Position numbers and translations under genes: made by a program. From assembly GCF_023952475.1 (NCBI RefSeq), contig NZ_JALHRX010000007.1, positions 1 through 64,000 of the forward strand: a DNA stretch of 64,000 nt, given 5' to 3'. Of the stretch, positions 54,727 to 63,905 are shown in pieces. Each line of letters begins with the position of its first letter. Position 1 is the first letter of the stretch. The stretch is from Cupriavidus sp. WGlv3 (GTDB lineage Bacteria > Pseudomonadota > Gammaproteobacteria > Burkholderiales > Burkholderiaceae). The notes beneath the pieces are model-generated. The model ran no database searches, had not been told where the DNA came from, and worked only from the letters and a program-made list of their open reading frames with translations.

Positions 54727-56133
54727 ATGAAACTCCGCCAGAAAATCCTGTTGCTCGCCGTGGCGCCGCTCGCGGTGGCGATGCTCGGCATCGCGCTGGC
54801 GGTGCGCTACCAGGCCACCCAGCTGGCGCAGCACGAGCGCGCGCTGGTCGAGGCCGCGTACCTGCAGAGCAAGGAGACCGAGCTGCGCCACTACGTGGAA
54901 CTGGCGCAGAGCGCGATCGCGCCGCTGGTGCGCTCCGGCCGCAACGACGCCGCCACGCGCCAGGCAGCGATGGAAGCGCTGGCGCGGCTCGACTACGGTC
55001 CCGACGGCTACTTCTTCCTGTACGACCTGCAGGGCCGCAACCTGATGCATCCGCGCCAGCCCGAGCTGGTCGGCCAGGACTTATGGACACTGCGCGACCC
55101 GCAGGGCGCGCCTACCATCCAGCAGCTGATCGCCGCGGCCAGGGACGGCGGCGGCGCGGTGCGCTACCAGTGGCGCAAGCCCTCGTCGCAGCAGCTGGCG
55201 CCCAAGCTCGGCTACGTGGTGGCGGTGCCCGAATGGGGCTGGATGCTCGGCACCGGCATCTACCTGGATGACGTCGAAAGCACGCTGCGCCAACTCGACG
55301 CGCGCGCCGAGACCGATATCCGCGAAACCATGGCGTGGATCGGCGTGATCGCCGGCATCAGCATCCTGCTGGTGGCAGCGAGCGGCCTGGCGCTGAACGT
55401 GAGCGAACACCGCGAGGCCGACGCCAAGCTGCGCCAGCTGGCGCAGCGCGTGGTGCAGTCGCAGGAAGAAGAGCGCGCGCGGCTGTCGCGCGAGCTGCAC
55501 GACGGCATCAGCCAGCTGCTGGTCTCGGTCAAGCTGGTGCTGGAAACCGCCGCCAACCGGCTGCGCCTGGCCCCGTCCGAAGGCGCGGCGGTGGCGCCGG
55601 TGCTGGGCATGGCGCTGAACCGGCTCGACACCGTCTTCAATGAAGTGCGACGCGTGGCGCGCAACCTGCGCCCGGCGCTGCTCGATGACCTGGGGCTGTT
55701 CGCCGCGCTCCAGCACCTGGCGCGCGAGATGCAGGGCGGCAGCGGCCTCGAGATCGTGGTGACGCAAAGCGGCACCCCGCGCGAACTGCCCGACGAGCAG
55801 GCCACGGCGCTGTTCCGCATCGCCCAGGAAGCGCTGACCAACGTCGAGCGCCACGCCGGCGCCCGGCGCGTTGCCGTGTCGCTCGCCTTCGACGCGGATG
55901 CCACGCGGCTGGCCGTGCGCGACGACGGCCACGGCTTCGACGTCGCGCGCATGCAGGCCGACCCGCAGCGCGGCATTGGCCTGCGCAACCTGCGCGAGCG
56001 CATCGCCGCGCTGTGCGGGCAGTTCGACATCCTTTCCGGCCTGGGCGGCACCCAGATCATCGCCTCGCTGCCGCTGGCCAGCCCGGCGAGCGCCGCGCGC
56101 GATGCCATTACCGCAGGACCCTCGCAGTCATGA
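54727..56133 (+). CDS. cache-domain sensor histidine kinase (NarL-type partner)
   Basis: A 468-residue kinase with a helix at 7-27, a periplasmic single cache domain (about 40-190, with DGYFFLYDLQGRNLMHPRQPELVG), a second helix (about 200-225), and a HisKA_3 region with phospho-acceptor His258 in SRELHDGISQLLVS, then an ATPase domain (EALTNVERHAGA, DDGHGFD). The cache domain of this kind often binds small carboxylates such as pyruvate. It is divergent from cstA, and the response regulator overlaps its stop (ATGA). Regulation of cstA is likely. Confidence 0.92.
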   Translation: MKLRQKILLLAVAPLAVAMLGIALAVRYQATQLAQHERALVEAAYLQSKETELRHYVELAQSAIAPLVRSGRNDAATRQAAMEALARLDYGPDGYFFLYDLQGRNLMHPRQPELVGQDLWTLRDPQGAPTIQQLIAAARDGGGAVRYQWRKPSSQQLAPKLGYVVAVPEWGWMLGTGIYLDDVESTLRQLDARAETDIRETMAWIGVIAGISILLVAASGLALNVSEHREADAKLRQLAQRVVQSQEEERARLSRELHDGISQLLVSVKLVLETAANRLRLAPSEGAAVAPVLGMALNRLDTVFNEVRRVARNLRPALLDDLGLFAALQHLAREMQGGSGLEIVVTQSGTPRELPDEQATALFRIAQEALTNVERHAGARRVAVSLAFDADATRLAVRDDGHGFDVARMQADPQRGIGLRNLRERIAALCGQFDILSGLGGTQIIASLPLASPASAARDAITAGPSQS

Positions 56134-56816
56134 TCCAGTTTCTTGCCGAAGATCGCGAAGACAACGAAGCGCCCGCGCGCGTGCTGCTGATCGACGACCA
56201 CGCGCTGGTGCGCGACGGCATGCGCATGCACCTGGCGCTGCAGCCCGGGCTGCGCGTGGTGGGCGAAGCCGACGACGGCGAAGCCGCGCTGGCGTGGCTG
56301 GACCGCGCCGGCGCGGGCGAGATGCCGGACCTGGTGATCACCGATATCGGCATGCGCGGCATGGGCGGCATTGCGCTGGCGGCGGCGCTGCATGACCGCT
56401 ATCCCGAGCTGGCGGTGCTGATCGTGTCGATGCACGACAACCTGGAATACGTGCGCCAGGCCGTGCGTGCGGGCGCGCGCGGCTATGTGCTCAAGGACGC
56501 CCCGGCCGACGAGCTGATCGCGGCGATCCGCTCGGTGCTGGCCGGGCGCGTGTTCTACAGTGCCCGCATCGCGCGCGGCATCGCCGAGCAAAGCCCGGCG
56601 GCGGGCCCGCTCGATGCGCTCACGCCGCGCGAGCGCGATATCCTGCGCGGCATCGGCCGCGGCCTGGCTAACAAGGAGATCGCGGCGCAGCTGGGGGTGT
56701 CGGTGCGCACCGTCGAGACCCATCGGCTCAACCTGAAGCGCAAGCTGGGGATCGAGGGGCGGGCCGGGCTGGTGAAGTATGCGGTGGAGACGCTGGGGGA
56801 CAGCGAGGGCGCATAG
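56130..56816 (+). CDS. LuxR/NarL-type response regulator
   Basis: A 228-residue response regulator: receiver with Asp22-Asp23, phospho-acceptor Asp72 (LVITDIGMRGMGG), KDAP; LuxR-type helix-turn-helix (LTPRERDILRGIGRGLANKE, then TVETHRLNLKRKLG). Its ATG overlaps the kinase stop, so the pair is co-translated. A terminator follows at 56819. The target is probably cstA-ybdD on the other side of the kinase. Confidence 0.93.
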   Translation: MIQFLAEDREDNEAPARVLLIDDHALVRDGMRMHLALQPGLRVVGEADDGEAALAWLDRAGAGEMPDLVITDIGMRGMGGIALAAALHDRYPELAVLIVSMHDNLEYVRQAVRAGARGYVLKDAPADELIAAIRSVLAGRVFYSARIARGIAEQSPAAGPLDALTPRERDILRGIGRGLANKEIAAQLGVSVRTVETHRLNLKRKLGIEGRAGLVKYAVETLGDSEGA

Positions 56817-56818
56817 AA

Positions 56819-56849
56819 AAACGCCCGCCTTGGTCAAAGGCGGGCGTTT
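56819..56849. terminator. terminator between the response regulator and pckG
   Basis: A 13-bp stem (AAACGCCCGCCTT 56819-56831, AAGGCGGGCGTTT 56837-56849) separates two convergent genes. Confidence 0.9.
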
Positions 56850-56873
56850 GACTGGCTCAGGACTTTGGGCTGC

Positions 56874-58730
56874 TTAGCCGTCCAGTCGCTTGCCGAGCGC
56901 CGCGCGCGTCTGCGCCAGCGCCTGCGGCAGGTGGTGCTGCAGCTGCGTGAACAGCTGGTCATGCAGCGCCAGCTCCTTCTGCCAGGCATCGCGGTCGATC
57001 GAGGTGACCTGCTCGAACTGCGCCGGCGAGAACTCGACGCCGTTCCAGTTCAGGTCCTGGTACCGCGGCGAGGTGCCGAACACGTGCTCGGCGCCCTGCC
57101 CCTTGCCTTCCACGCGGTCGATCATCCACGACAGCACGCGCATGTTCTCGCCAAAGCCCGGCCACACGAAGTTGCCGTCGGCGTCCTTGCGGAACCAGTT
57201 GACGCAGTAGATCTTCGGCAGCTTCGCCCCCGCGGCCTCGAGCTTGTTGCCCAATGCGAGCCAGTGGCCGAAGTAGTCGCTCATGTTGTAGCCGCAGAAC
57301 GGCAGCATGGCGAACGGGTCGCGGCGCACCACGCCTTGCTGGCCGGCCGCCGCGGCGGTGGTTTCCGAGCCCATGGTGGCGGCCATGTAGACGCCTTCGG
57401 TCCAGTTGCGCGCCTCGGTCACCAGCGGCACCGTGGTCGAGCGGCGGCCACCGAAGATGAACGCATCGATGGGGACGCCGGCCGGGTTGTCCCAGTTGTC
57501 GTCGATCGACGGGCATTGCGACGCGGGCGCGGTGAAGCGTGCGTTCGGATGCGCGGCCTTGGCGCCGGTGGCCCTGGCGATCTCCGGGGTCCAGTCCTTG
57601 CCCTGCCAGTCGATCAGGTGCGCGGGCGCTTCCTTGGTCATGCCTTCCCACCACACGTCGCCGTCGTCGGTCAGCGCCACGTTGGTGAAGATGACGTTTT
57701 CCTTGAGCGTCGCCATCGCGTTGTAGTTGGTCTTCTCGCTGGTGCCCGGCGCCACGCCGAAGTAGCCGGCTTCGGGGTTGATCGCGTACAGGCGGCCGTC
57801 CTTGCCCGGCTTGATCCAGGCGATGTCGTCGCCGATGGTGGTGACCTTCCAGCCCTCGAAACCCTTGGGCGGGATCAGCATGGCGAAGTTGGTCTTGCCG
57901 CAGGCCGACGGGAAGGCCGCGGCGACATGGTATTTCTTGCCCTCGGGCGAGGTCACGCCGAGGATCAGCATGTGCTCGGCGAGCCAGCCTTCGTCGCGGC
58001 CCATGGTCGAGGCGATCCGCAGCGCGAAGCACTTCTTGCCCAGCAGCGCATTGCCGCCGTAGCCCGAGCCGAACGACCAGATCTCGCGCGTTTCCGGGAA
58101 ATGCACGATGTACTTGGTGGGATTGCACGGCCACGCCACGTCTTGCTCGCCGGCGGCCAGCGGCTTGCCCACGGTGTGCACGCACGGCACGAAGGCGCCG
58201 TCGCTGCCCAGCACCTCGTACACGGCCTTGCCCATGCGGGTCATGATGCGCATGTTGACCGCCACGTACGGCGAATCCGACAGTTCCACGCCGATATGGG
58301 CGATCGGCGAACCCAGCGGCCCCATCGAGAACGGCACCACGTACAGGGTGCGGCCGCGCATGCAGCCGTCGAACAGGCCGGCCAGGGTCTGGCGCATCTC
58401 GGCCGGCGGCGTCCAGTTGTTGGTCGGACCGGCATCTTCCTGCTGCTCGGAGCAGATGAAGGTACGGTCTTCGACACGGGCCACGTCCGACGGGTCCGAC
58501 AGGGCCAGGAAGGAGTTCTTGCGCTTGGCCGGGTTCAGCCGCTTCATGGTGCCGGCGGCGACCATCTGCTCGCACAGGCGGTCATATTCTTCCTGCGAGC
58601 CGTCACACCAGTAGATATTGTCGGGCTTGGTCAGCGCGGCGATTTCCGCGACCCAGGCGATCAGCTTGGGGTGCTTGACCCAGGCCGGCGCATTGACGGC
58701 TGCCGTACCTTGCATCGTGGGGTGGTTCAT
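56874..58730 (-). CDS. pckG: phosphoenolpyruvate carboxykinase (GTP)
   Basis: A 618-residue GTP-dependent PEP carboxykinase that turns oxaloacetate into phosphoenolpyruvate for gluconeogenesis. The active-site loop has Cys277 in [13 protein letters not shown] (also the kinase-1a P-loop), with the Mn site and the GRR of [12 protein letters not shown] visible further on. Length is typical (about 600-620). The ATG at 58730 follows CTGGAG. A purine-rich leader (GAAGGGAAGGAAGGGAAGGA) lies in the untranslated region. It is monocistronic, with a terminator shared with the response regulator. Confidence 0.97.
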   Translation of the reverse strand: MNHPTMQGTAAVNAPAWVKHPKLIAWVAEIAALTKPDNIYWCDGSQEEYDRLCEQMVAAGTMKRLNPAKRKNSFLALSDPSDVARVEDRTFICSEQQEDAGPTNNWTPPAEMRQTLAGLFDGCMRGRTLYVVPFSMGPLGSPIAHIGVELSDSPYVAVNMRIMTRMGKAVYEVLGSDGAFVPCVHTVGKPLAAGEQDVAWPCNPTKYIVHFPETREIWSFGSGYGGNALLGKKCFALRIASTMGRDEGWLAEHMLILGVTSPEGKKYHVAAAFPSACGKTNFAMLIPPKGFEGWKVTTIGDDIAWIKPGKDGRLYAINPEAGYFGVAPGTSEKTNYNAMATLKENVIFTNVALTDDGDVWWEGMTKEAPAHLIDWQGKDWTPEIARATGAKAAHPNARFTAPASQCPSIDDNWDNPAGVPIDAFIFGGRRSTTVPLVTEARNWTEGVYMAATMGSETTAAAAGQQGVVRRDPFAMLPFCGYNMSDYFGHWLALGNKLEAAGAKLPKIYCVNWFRKDADGNFVWPGFGENMRVLSWMIDRVEGKGQGAEHVFGTSPRYQDLNWNGVEFSPAQFEQVTSIDRDAWQKELALHDQLFTQLQHHLPQALAQTRAALGKRLDG

Positions 58731-59256
58731 ACTGCAAACTCCAGGTTTGTAAAGGGAAGGAAGGGAAGGAATCCGTACCAAGCCTGGCCGGCGGGTGGTC
58801 ATGCGCGCCGGGCGCCGTATCCGCCACTGCTGCCGGCCACCGCATGCGTCGCCTCGGGAGCGTCACATCCCGTTACAACTCCGCGGCGGCCCGGTTTGCG
58901 CAAAAGGTCGCGGCGGTCGCCGCGGCTGCGCTACAGTGGCGCTTCGCCCGCGCGGGGTGGCCTGCAGATGCCGGCCGGGCTTTGTCCGGGGGCAGCCGCG
59001 TGACGGGAGCAACGCTCGACCGACAATCCGCGGCGGCACCGGAGCGGGCAAGGATACCACTGGCGCACCCCCCTGTTTTTTGCTGCGCAACAATTGCCGG
59101 CGCCGGCGGGCGTGGTATTTGCACCGCGCGACGACGGGGTTGCGGCACGCCGATGCGGGTTCGCAAACGTTTCACAACAATACTGTTGGCCTGCGCGCGC
59201 CTCGGTGGGCGCGCGCACCAACTGGCACAACGTCCCGAAGATAACCAGGGTTGCCG
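58731..59256. other. 526-bp gap, promoter region of pckG and the dehydrogenase
   Basis: No gene is supported. The region contains the pckG leader with GGAAG runs near 58755-58775 on the plus strand and the 5' region of the dehydrogenase gene. I see no RNA gene and no clear operator. Confidence 0.4.
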
Positions 59257-60282
59257 ATGAAGATTGCCGTACTCGACGATTACCAGGATGCCGTGCGCAA
59301 GCTGCCTTGCTTCAGCCTGCTGGAGGGGCACGACGTCAAGGTGTTCAACAACACCGTCAAGGGCGTGGGCCAGCTGGCGGCGCGCCTGTCGGACGTGGAA
59401 GCCGTGGTGCTGATCCGCGAACGCACCCGCATCACGCGCCAACTGCTGGAAAAATTGCCCAAACTGAAGCTGATCAGCCAGACCGGCCGCGTCGGCGCTG
59501 GGCCCGGCAGCCACATCGACCTGGATGCCGCCACCGACCGCGGCGTGGCGGTGCTGGAAGGCGTGGGCTCGCCGGTGGCGCCGGCCGAGCTGACCTGGGC
59601 CCTGATCATGGCCGCCCAGCGCCGCATACCGCAATACGTAGCCAGCCTGAAGCATGGCGCGTGGCAGCAGTCGGGCCTCAAATCGACCACGATGCCGCCC
59701 AATTTCGGCCTGGGTCAGATGTTGCGCGGCCAGACCCTGGGGATCTGGGGCTACGGCAAGATCGGCCGGCTGCTGGCCGGCTACGGCCGCGCCTTCGGCA
59801 TGAAGGTGCTGGTCTGGGGCCGCGAGGCATCACAGGAAGCCGCGCGCGCCGATGGCCTGGACGTGGCGGCATCCAAGGAGCAACTGTTCGCCGAAAGCGA
59901 TGTGCTGTCGCTGCACCTGCGCCTGAACGACGACACCCGCGGCATCGTCAAGCAGGCAGACCTGACCGCGATGAAGCCGACCGCGCTGTTCGTCAACACC
60001 AGCCGCGCCGAACTGCTCGAAGAGAATGCCCTGGTCACCGCGCTGAACCGGGGCCGCCCGGGCATGGCGGCGATCGACGTGTTCGAGTCCGAGCCGATCC
60101 TGCAGGGCCACGCGCTGCTGCGCATGGAAAACTGCATCTGCACGCCGCACCTGGGCTATGTCGAACGCGACAGCTACGAGCTGTATTTCCGCACGGCGTT
60201 CCAGAACATCCTGGATGTGCTCGGTGGCAAGCATGACTGCATCGTCAACCCGAAGGCGCTGGCGCCGGTGTTGACGCGCTGA
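59257..60282 (+). CDS. D-2-hydroxyacid dehydrogenase family protein
   Basis: A 341-residue NAD-dependent D-2-hydroxyacid dehydrogenase. The Rossmann motif is GIWGYGKIGRLLAGYGRAFG (about 168-187), with catalytic Arg in NTSRAELL, Glu in the FESEP segment and His in CTPHLGY. It is SerA-like in length, without a C-terminal ACT domain, so it need not be phosphoglycerate dehydrogenase; the substrate is unassigned. The ATG at 59257 begins MKIAVLDDYQDAV. Confidence 0.9.
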   Translation: MKIAVLDDYQDAVRKLPCFSLLEGHDVKVFNNTVKGVGQLAARLSDVEAVVLIRERTRITRQLLEKLPKLKLISQTGRVGAGPGSHIDLDAATDRGVAVLEGVGSPVAPAELTWALIMAAQRRIPQYVASLKHGAWQQSGLKSTTMPPNFGLGQMLRGQTLGIWGYGKIGRLLAGYGRAFGMKVLVWGREASQEAARADGLDVAASKEQLFAESDVLSLHLRLNDDTRGIVKQADLTAMKPTALFVNTSRAELLEENALVTALNRGRPGMAAIDVFESEPILQGHALLRMENCICTPHLGYVERDSYELYFRTAFQNILDVLGGKHDCIVNPKALAPVLTR

Positions 60283-60433
60283 ACCGGTTCGGGCTTCCGT
60301 TGGCGCGCGTCCCGGGCGCCAACGCGAATTTTCCGAACCCGCTACACTCGGGCCTTCCCCAGCCGCCGGCCGCAATGGCCTGGCGGCGGGCCCGACAAAA
60401 CTACAAGGCGCCCTTCGCGCCGATTCCTCTCCC

Positions 60434-61615
60434 ATGGCCGGCATGGACCCCAGGCTCGTGACGCTCTGCGTCGGCAATTTCGTCATCGGCACCGGTGCGA
60501 TGATCGTGACCGGCATGTTGAACGACATCGCCGGCGATTTCGGGCTGGGCGCGGCCAGTGCCGGGCAGTTGATCTCGGTATTCGCGCTGGCCACCTGCGT
60601 GAGCGCGCCGCTGTTCGCCACGCTGGGTTCGCGCATCGATCGCCGGCTGCTGCTGACGGGCTCGCTACTGGTCTATGGGGTGATGCACCTGGCCGGGGCG
60701 ATGGCACCGAGCTTTGCGGCGCTGATGGCGATTCGCTTCCTGACCGCGATTGGGGCGGCGATCTATACGCCGCAGACCGCGGCCACGCTGCCGCTGCTGG
60801 TCAATGCGCAGACCCGCGGGCGCGCCATCAGCTTCGTGTTCCTGGGCTGGAGCATCGCCAGCGTGGTGGGCGTGCCGCTGGGAACGTGGATTTCCAGCAC
60901 GCTGGGCTGGCGCGTCAGCATGGCCCTGGTGGGGGTGATGGCGCTGCTGGCGGCGGCGGCGGTGTGGCGCGCGCTGCCGCGCGGGCTGATGGTGCCGCCG
61001 GCCGGGCGCGAGGCCTGGGGTGCGGTGCTGCGCCACAAGCCGGTGATGCTGGTGGTGCTGACCACCATGATCTCGTCGGCGGGCATGTTCACGCTGTTTA
61101 CCTATATTGCGCCGTTGATGCGCGACGTCTATGGCATCAGCGGCGGCGCGCTCAGCCTGATGTTCCTGGCCTATGGTGCCTGCGGGGTGTTCGGTAACGC
61201 CATGGCGGCGTCGCACATGGACCGGGTCACGCCGAGCCGGATCGTGCAGGTCACGCTGCTGACGTCGATCACGGCGATGGTGCTGTGGCCGCTGGCCGGG
61301 CTCGGCAGCGTGGCCCTGGTCGCGCTGTTCATGCTGTGGGGCGTGGGCGGCTTTGCCACCAACAGCGCCCAGCAGGCGCGGCTGGTGCTGCTGGCGCCGG
61401 AGCGGGCCTCGGTGTCGATCTCGCTGAACTCCTCCTCGATCTACCTGGGCCAGGCCGTCGGCGCCATGGCGGGTGCGGCGATTTACACCATGGCGGGCCC
61501 CGACACCCTGCACTGGGGCGCGGCGGCGTTGATGCTGGCGGCGCTGGTGGTGTCGCAGCGGGCGCGCCTGCTGGGCTGCCGCTGGCAGCCCGCGCAGGCG
61601 GCCCGGCAGCTCTGA
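60434..61615 (+). CDS. MFS transporter, DHA1 family
   Basis: A 393-residue 12-helix major facilitator, of the drug:H+ antiporter-1 (AraJ/NepI/YdhP-like) type. The motif-A-like loop is SRIDRRLLLTG (about 66-76), and the antiporter motif C region is FLGWSIASVVGVPLGTW. The substrate is unknown. The ATG at 60434 opens MAGMDPRLVTLCVG. It follows the dehydrogenase on the same strand, 151 bases on. Confidence 0.88.
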   Translation: MAGMDPRLVTLCVGNFVIGTGAMIVTGMLNDIAGDFGLGAASAGQLISVFALATCVSAPLFATLGSRIDRRLLLTGSLLVYGVMHLAGAMAPSFAALMAIRFLTAIGAAIYTPQTAATLPLLVNAQTRGRAISFVFLGWSIASVVGVPLGTWISSTLGWRVSMALVGVMALLAAAAVWRALPRGLMVPPAGREAWGAVLRHKPVMLVVLTTMISSAGMFTLFTYIAPLMRDVYGISGGALSLMFLAYGACGVFGNAMAASHMDRVTPSRIVQVTLLTSITAMVLWPLAGLGSVALVALFMLWGVGGFATNSAQQARLVLLAPERASVSISLNSSSIYLGQAVGAMAGAAIYTMAGPDTLHWGAAALMLAALVVSQRARLLGCRWQPAQAARQL

Positions 61616-61678
61616 TTCCTCTCTGAAACGCGCGCCGCGGGCCCCGCCCGGCGCCTTGTGAGGAACCGCACCAAGCAC

Positions 61679-61746
61679 TTGTCCACAGCGTTATCCGCCC
61701 CGTTATCCTCAGGGATATCCGCAGCTTATCCACATCCCTTTCCACA
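61679..61746 (+). repeat. phased array of six DnaA-box-like 9-mers before the MOSC gene
   Basis: Nine-mers TTGTCCACA (61679), TTATCCGCC (61691), TTATCCTCA (61703), ATATCCGCA (61715), TTATCCACA (61726) and CTTTCCACA (61738) recur at 12, 12, 12, 11 and 12 bases in one orientation. One is an exact DnaA box and one differs by a base. The layout is the same as at 26889-26945. The array ends 20 bases before the start of the MOSC gene. Confidence 0.75.
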
Positions 61747-61766
61747 ACCACGAAGCGGGGGCGCAC

Positions 61767-62405
61767 GTGAGCGATTCGAGACCTTGGCCGGGGCTTGCAC
61801 GCGTGCTGGCGGTGAGCCTGGGCAAGGCCATCCCGCTGGTGGTGGCGGGCGCGGGCACCGAGGCGGTGGTGCTGTCGGGCATCCGCAAGCATCCGGTCAG
61901 CACGCTGCTGCACCCCTTGCGGGTCCAGGTGCAGCAACTGGGCCTGGCGGGCGACGAACAGGGCGACCTGACCGTGCACGGCGGCCTCGACAAGGCGGTC
62001 TACGCCTACCCCTCTGAGCACTACGCCTGGTGGAATGCCCGCCGCCGCGCCTGCGCCCAGCCTGACTCGGGGCCGCCGCTGCCCTATGGCGCGATGGGGG
62101 AAAACCTGACGCTCGAGGGTTTGCTGGAGTCCGCGCTATGGATCGGCGACCTGGTGCGAGTCGGCACCGCCCTGCTGCGGGTGGAAGCCCCGCGCCAGCC
62201 CTGCTACAAGTTCAACGCCGCGCTGGGGTACCGCCATGCGGTGCGCGACATGGTGCAGAGCGGCTACTCCGGCGTCTATCTGAGCGTGGTGCTGAAGGGC
62301 GAAGTGCGTGCCGGCGATGCTGTGATTGTGCAGGCCGGACCACGGGAATTGTCGGTCGACAGCGTAAATCAGTGGCGCCGCGATGGCCGGCGGCAGCTTT
62401 TCTGA
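61767..62405 (+). CDS. MOSC-domain protein (YiiM-like)
   Basis: A 212-residue MOSC protein with the conserved Cys in PRQPCYKFN and the GENLTLEGL motif, plus DKAVYAYPSEHYAWW. MOSC proteins of the YiiM branch reduce N-hydroxylated compounds with a molybdenum cofactor. The GTG at 61767 follows a GCGGGGG; an N-terminal 3-alpha domain is C-terminal here as in YiiM. Its promoter overlaps the DnaA-box-like array. Confidence 0.9.
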   Translation: MSDSRPWPGLARVLAVSLGKAIPLVVAGAGTEAVVLSGIRKHPVSTLLHPLRVQVQQLGLAGDEQGDLTVHGGLDKAVYAYPSEHYAWWNARRRACAQPDSGPPLPYGAMGENLTLEGLLESALWIGDLVRVGTALLRVEAPRQPCYKFNAALGYRHAVRDMVQSGYSGVYLSVVLKGEVRAGDAVIVQAGPRELSVDSVNQWRRDGRRQLF

Positions 62406-62510
62406 TAATGTTTGTCTAACCATACAAGCGCCCCGCTAAACACATCACCGGCCTCCCCTGTGGCCCGGGCGGCGTTTGCCGGCGCCGGGCATTACCAGAC
62501 CCTTGCACCC

Positions 62511-62526
62511 CTGTAACGGACTGTAA
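62511..62526 (+). promoter_or_regulatory. CTGTAA direct repeat upstream of the RND operon
   Basis: CTGTAA at 62511 and 62521, exactly ten bases apart, lies 141 bases before the RND adaptor gene. The same repeat occurs at 51864-51889 upstream of the glycine-zipper gene. Confidence 0.5.
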
Positions 62527-62666
62527 TACGCGGCGCTGGCTCCGGCGGGCGAAGCGCGGTACTAGTAGAGTCTTTGCGCGACACGCACCGGCAACATCTG
62601 CGTATAACAAGCCGGGCGGTACACGGGGAGTGGCGCTGAAGACGCGGGGCAGAGGGTCCACACAAC

Positions 62667-63902
62667 ATGAAATCTGACAGGATCGACCAGCCCAAGGGCT
62701 TCGTCGACAGCAACTGGAGGGCGGTCGCCGGGACCGGTCGCGGCCGCGTGTCGCCGTGGCTGGTGGCGGTGATCGTGCTGGCCGTCGCCGGCCTGGGCTG
62801 GTTTGCGTGGCGCACCTGGCTGGCGCCCAAGCCGGCGCCCAAGCCGCCCGCGGCGGCCGTGGTGTCGACCGCGCCGGTGCAGCAGGGCGACGTGCCGCTG
62901 CAGGTCTCGGCCAACGGCAATGTCACGGCGCTGTCCACGGTGGAGGTGCGGCCGCAGGTGTCCAGCACCGTGCGCACCGTCCATATCAAGGAAGGCCAGA
63001 CCGTCAAGCCGGGCGACCTGCTGTTCTCGCTCGATACCCGCATGGACGAGGCCAACCTGGCCAAGGCGCAGGCCCAGCTGCTGCGCGACCAGGCCGACCT
63101 GGCCGATGCACGCCGCACGCTGGCGCGCAGCCAGGAGCTGCTGCAGCGCAATTTCATCTCGAAGAGCGCGGTCGATACCGCCCAGGCCAAGGTCGACGGC
63201 TTCGCCGCCACCGTGCGCGCCGACCAGGCCGCGATCGAGGCCAGCCGCGTGGCGGTCAGCTACGGCGCCATCCGCGCCACCATCAGCGGCCGCACCGGCG
63301 TGATCAACGCCTTCCCGGGATCGCTGGTGCTGCCCAACAGCACCCAGCCGATGGTCACCATCGCCCAGGTGCAGCCGATCGCCGTCACCTTCAGCCTGCC
63401 CGAGCGCCAACTGGCGGCGCTGCGCGAGGCGCTGCGCGCCGGCCCGGTGCAGGTCACGGCGCAGCCCAACGACGGCAACCAGGCGCCGGTCACCGGCCGC
63501 ATCAGCTTTGTGGATAACACGGTCGATCCGCAGTACGGCACCATCCGCGTCAAGGCCCAGTTCGACAATGAAGAACAGCGGCTGTGGCCCGGCACCTATG
63601 CCACCGTCAGCGCCGTGGTGCAGACGCTGAAGGACGCGCTGTCGGTGCCGCCGCAGGCGGTGGTGACCGGCCCCGAAGGCCGTTTCGTCTATGTGGTGCA
63701 GCCCGACAGCAAGGTGGCGCGCGTGCCGGTGCGGGTGGTGACCACCACCGCCGCCGCGGCCGTGGTCGAGGGCGTGCAGCCCGGCGCCCGCGTGGTGGTG
63801 GAAGGCACGCAGAACCTGCGCCCCGGCGCGCTGGTGCGCGAGGCGGCGGCGCGCGGCGCCTCGGCCCCCCCGGCCGCCCGCCCTGCCAGCGCGGGGCACT
63901 GA
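62667..63902 (+). CDS. mdtA: RND efflux periplasmic adaptor, MdtA-like
   Basis: A 411-residue membrane-fusion protein. One N-terminal helix (about 32-48) anchors it; a lipoyl-like half-motif (VRTVHIKEGQTVKPGDLLF), a coiled-coil hairpin with KAQAQLLRDQADLADARRTL, and beta-barrel and membrane-proximal domains follow. It links the inner-membrane RND pump to an outer-membrane channel. The ATG at 62667 is standard, and the pump gene begins four bases after its stop. MdtA is the closest type by eye; other MexA-like members are possible. Confidence 0.92.
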   Translation: MKSDRIDQPKGFVDSNWRAVAGTGRGRVSPWLVAVIVLAVAGLGWFAWRTWLAPKPAPKPPAAAVVSTAPVQQGDVPLQVSANGNVTALSTVEVRPQVSSTVRTVHIKEGQTVKPGDLLFSLDTRMDEANLAKAQAQLLRDQADLADARRTLARSQELLQRNFISKSAVDTAQAKVDGFAATVRADQAAIEASRVAVSYGAIRATISGRTGVINAFPGSLVLPNSTQPMVTIAQVQPIAVTFSLPERQLAALREALRAGPVQVTAQPNDGNQAPVTGRISFVDNTVDPQYGTIRVKAQFDNEEQRLWPGTYATVSAVVQTLKDALSVPPQAVVTGPEGRFVYVVQPDSKVARVPVRVVTTTAAAAVVEGVQPGARVVVEGTQNLRPGALVREAAARGASAPPAARPASAGH

Positions 63903-63905
63903 GCC

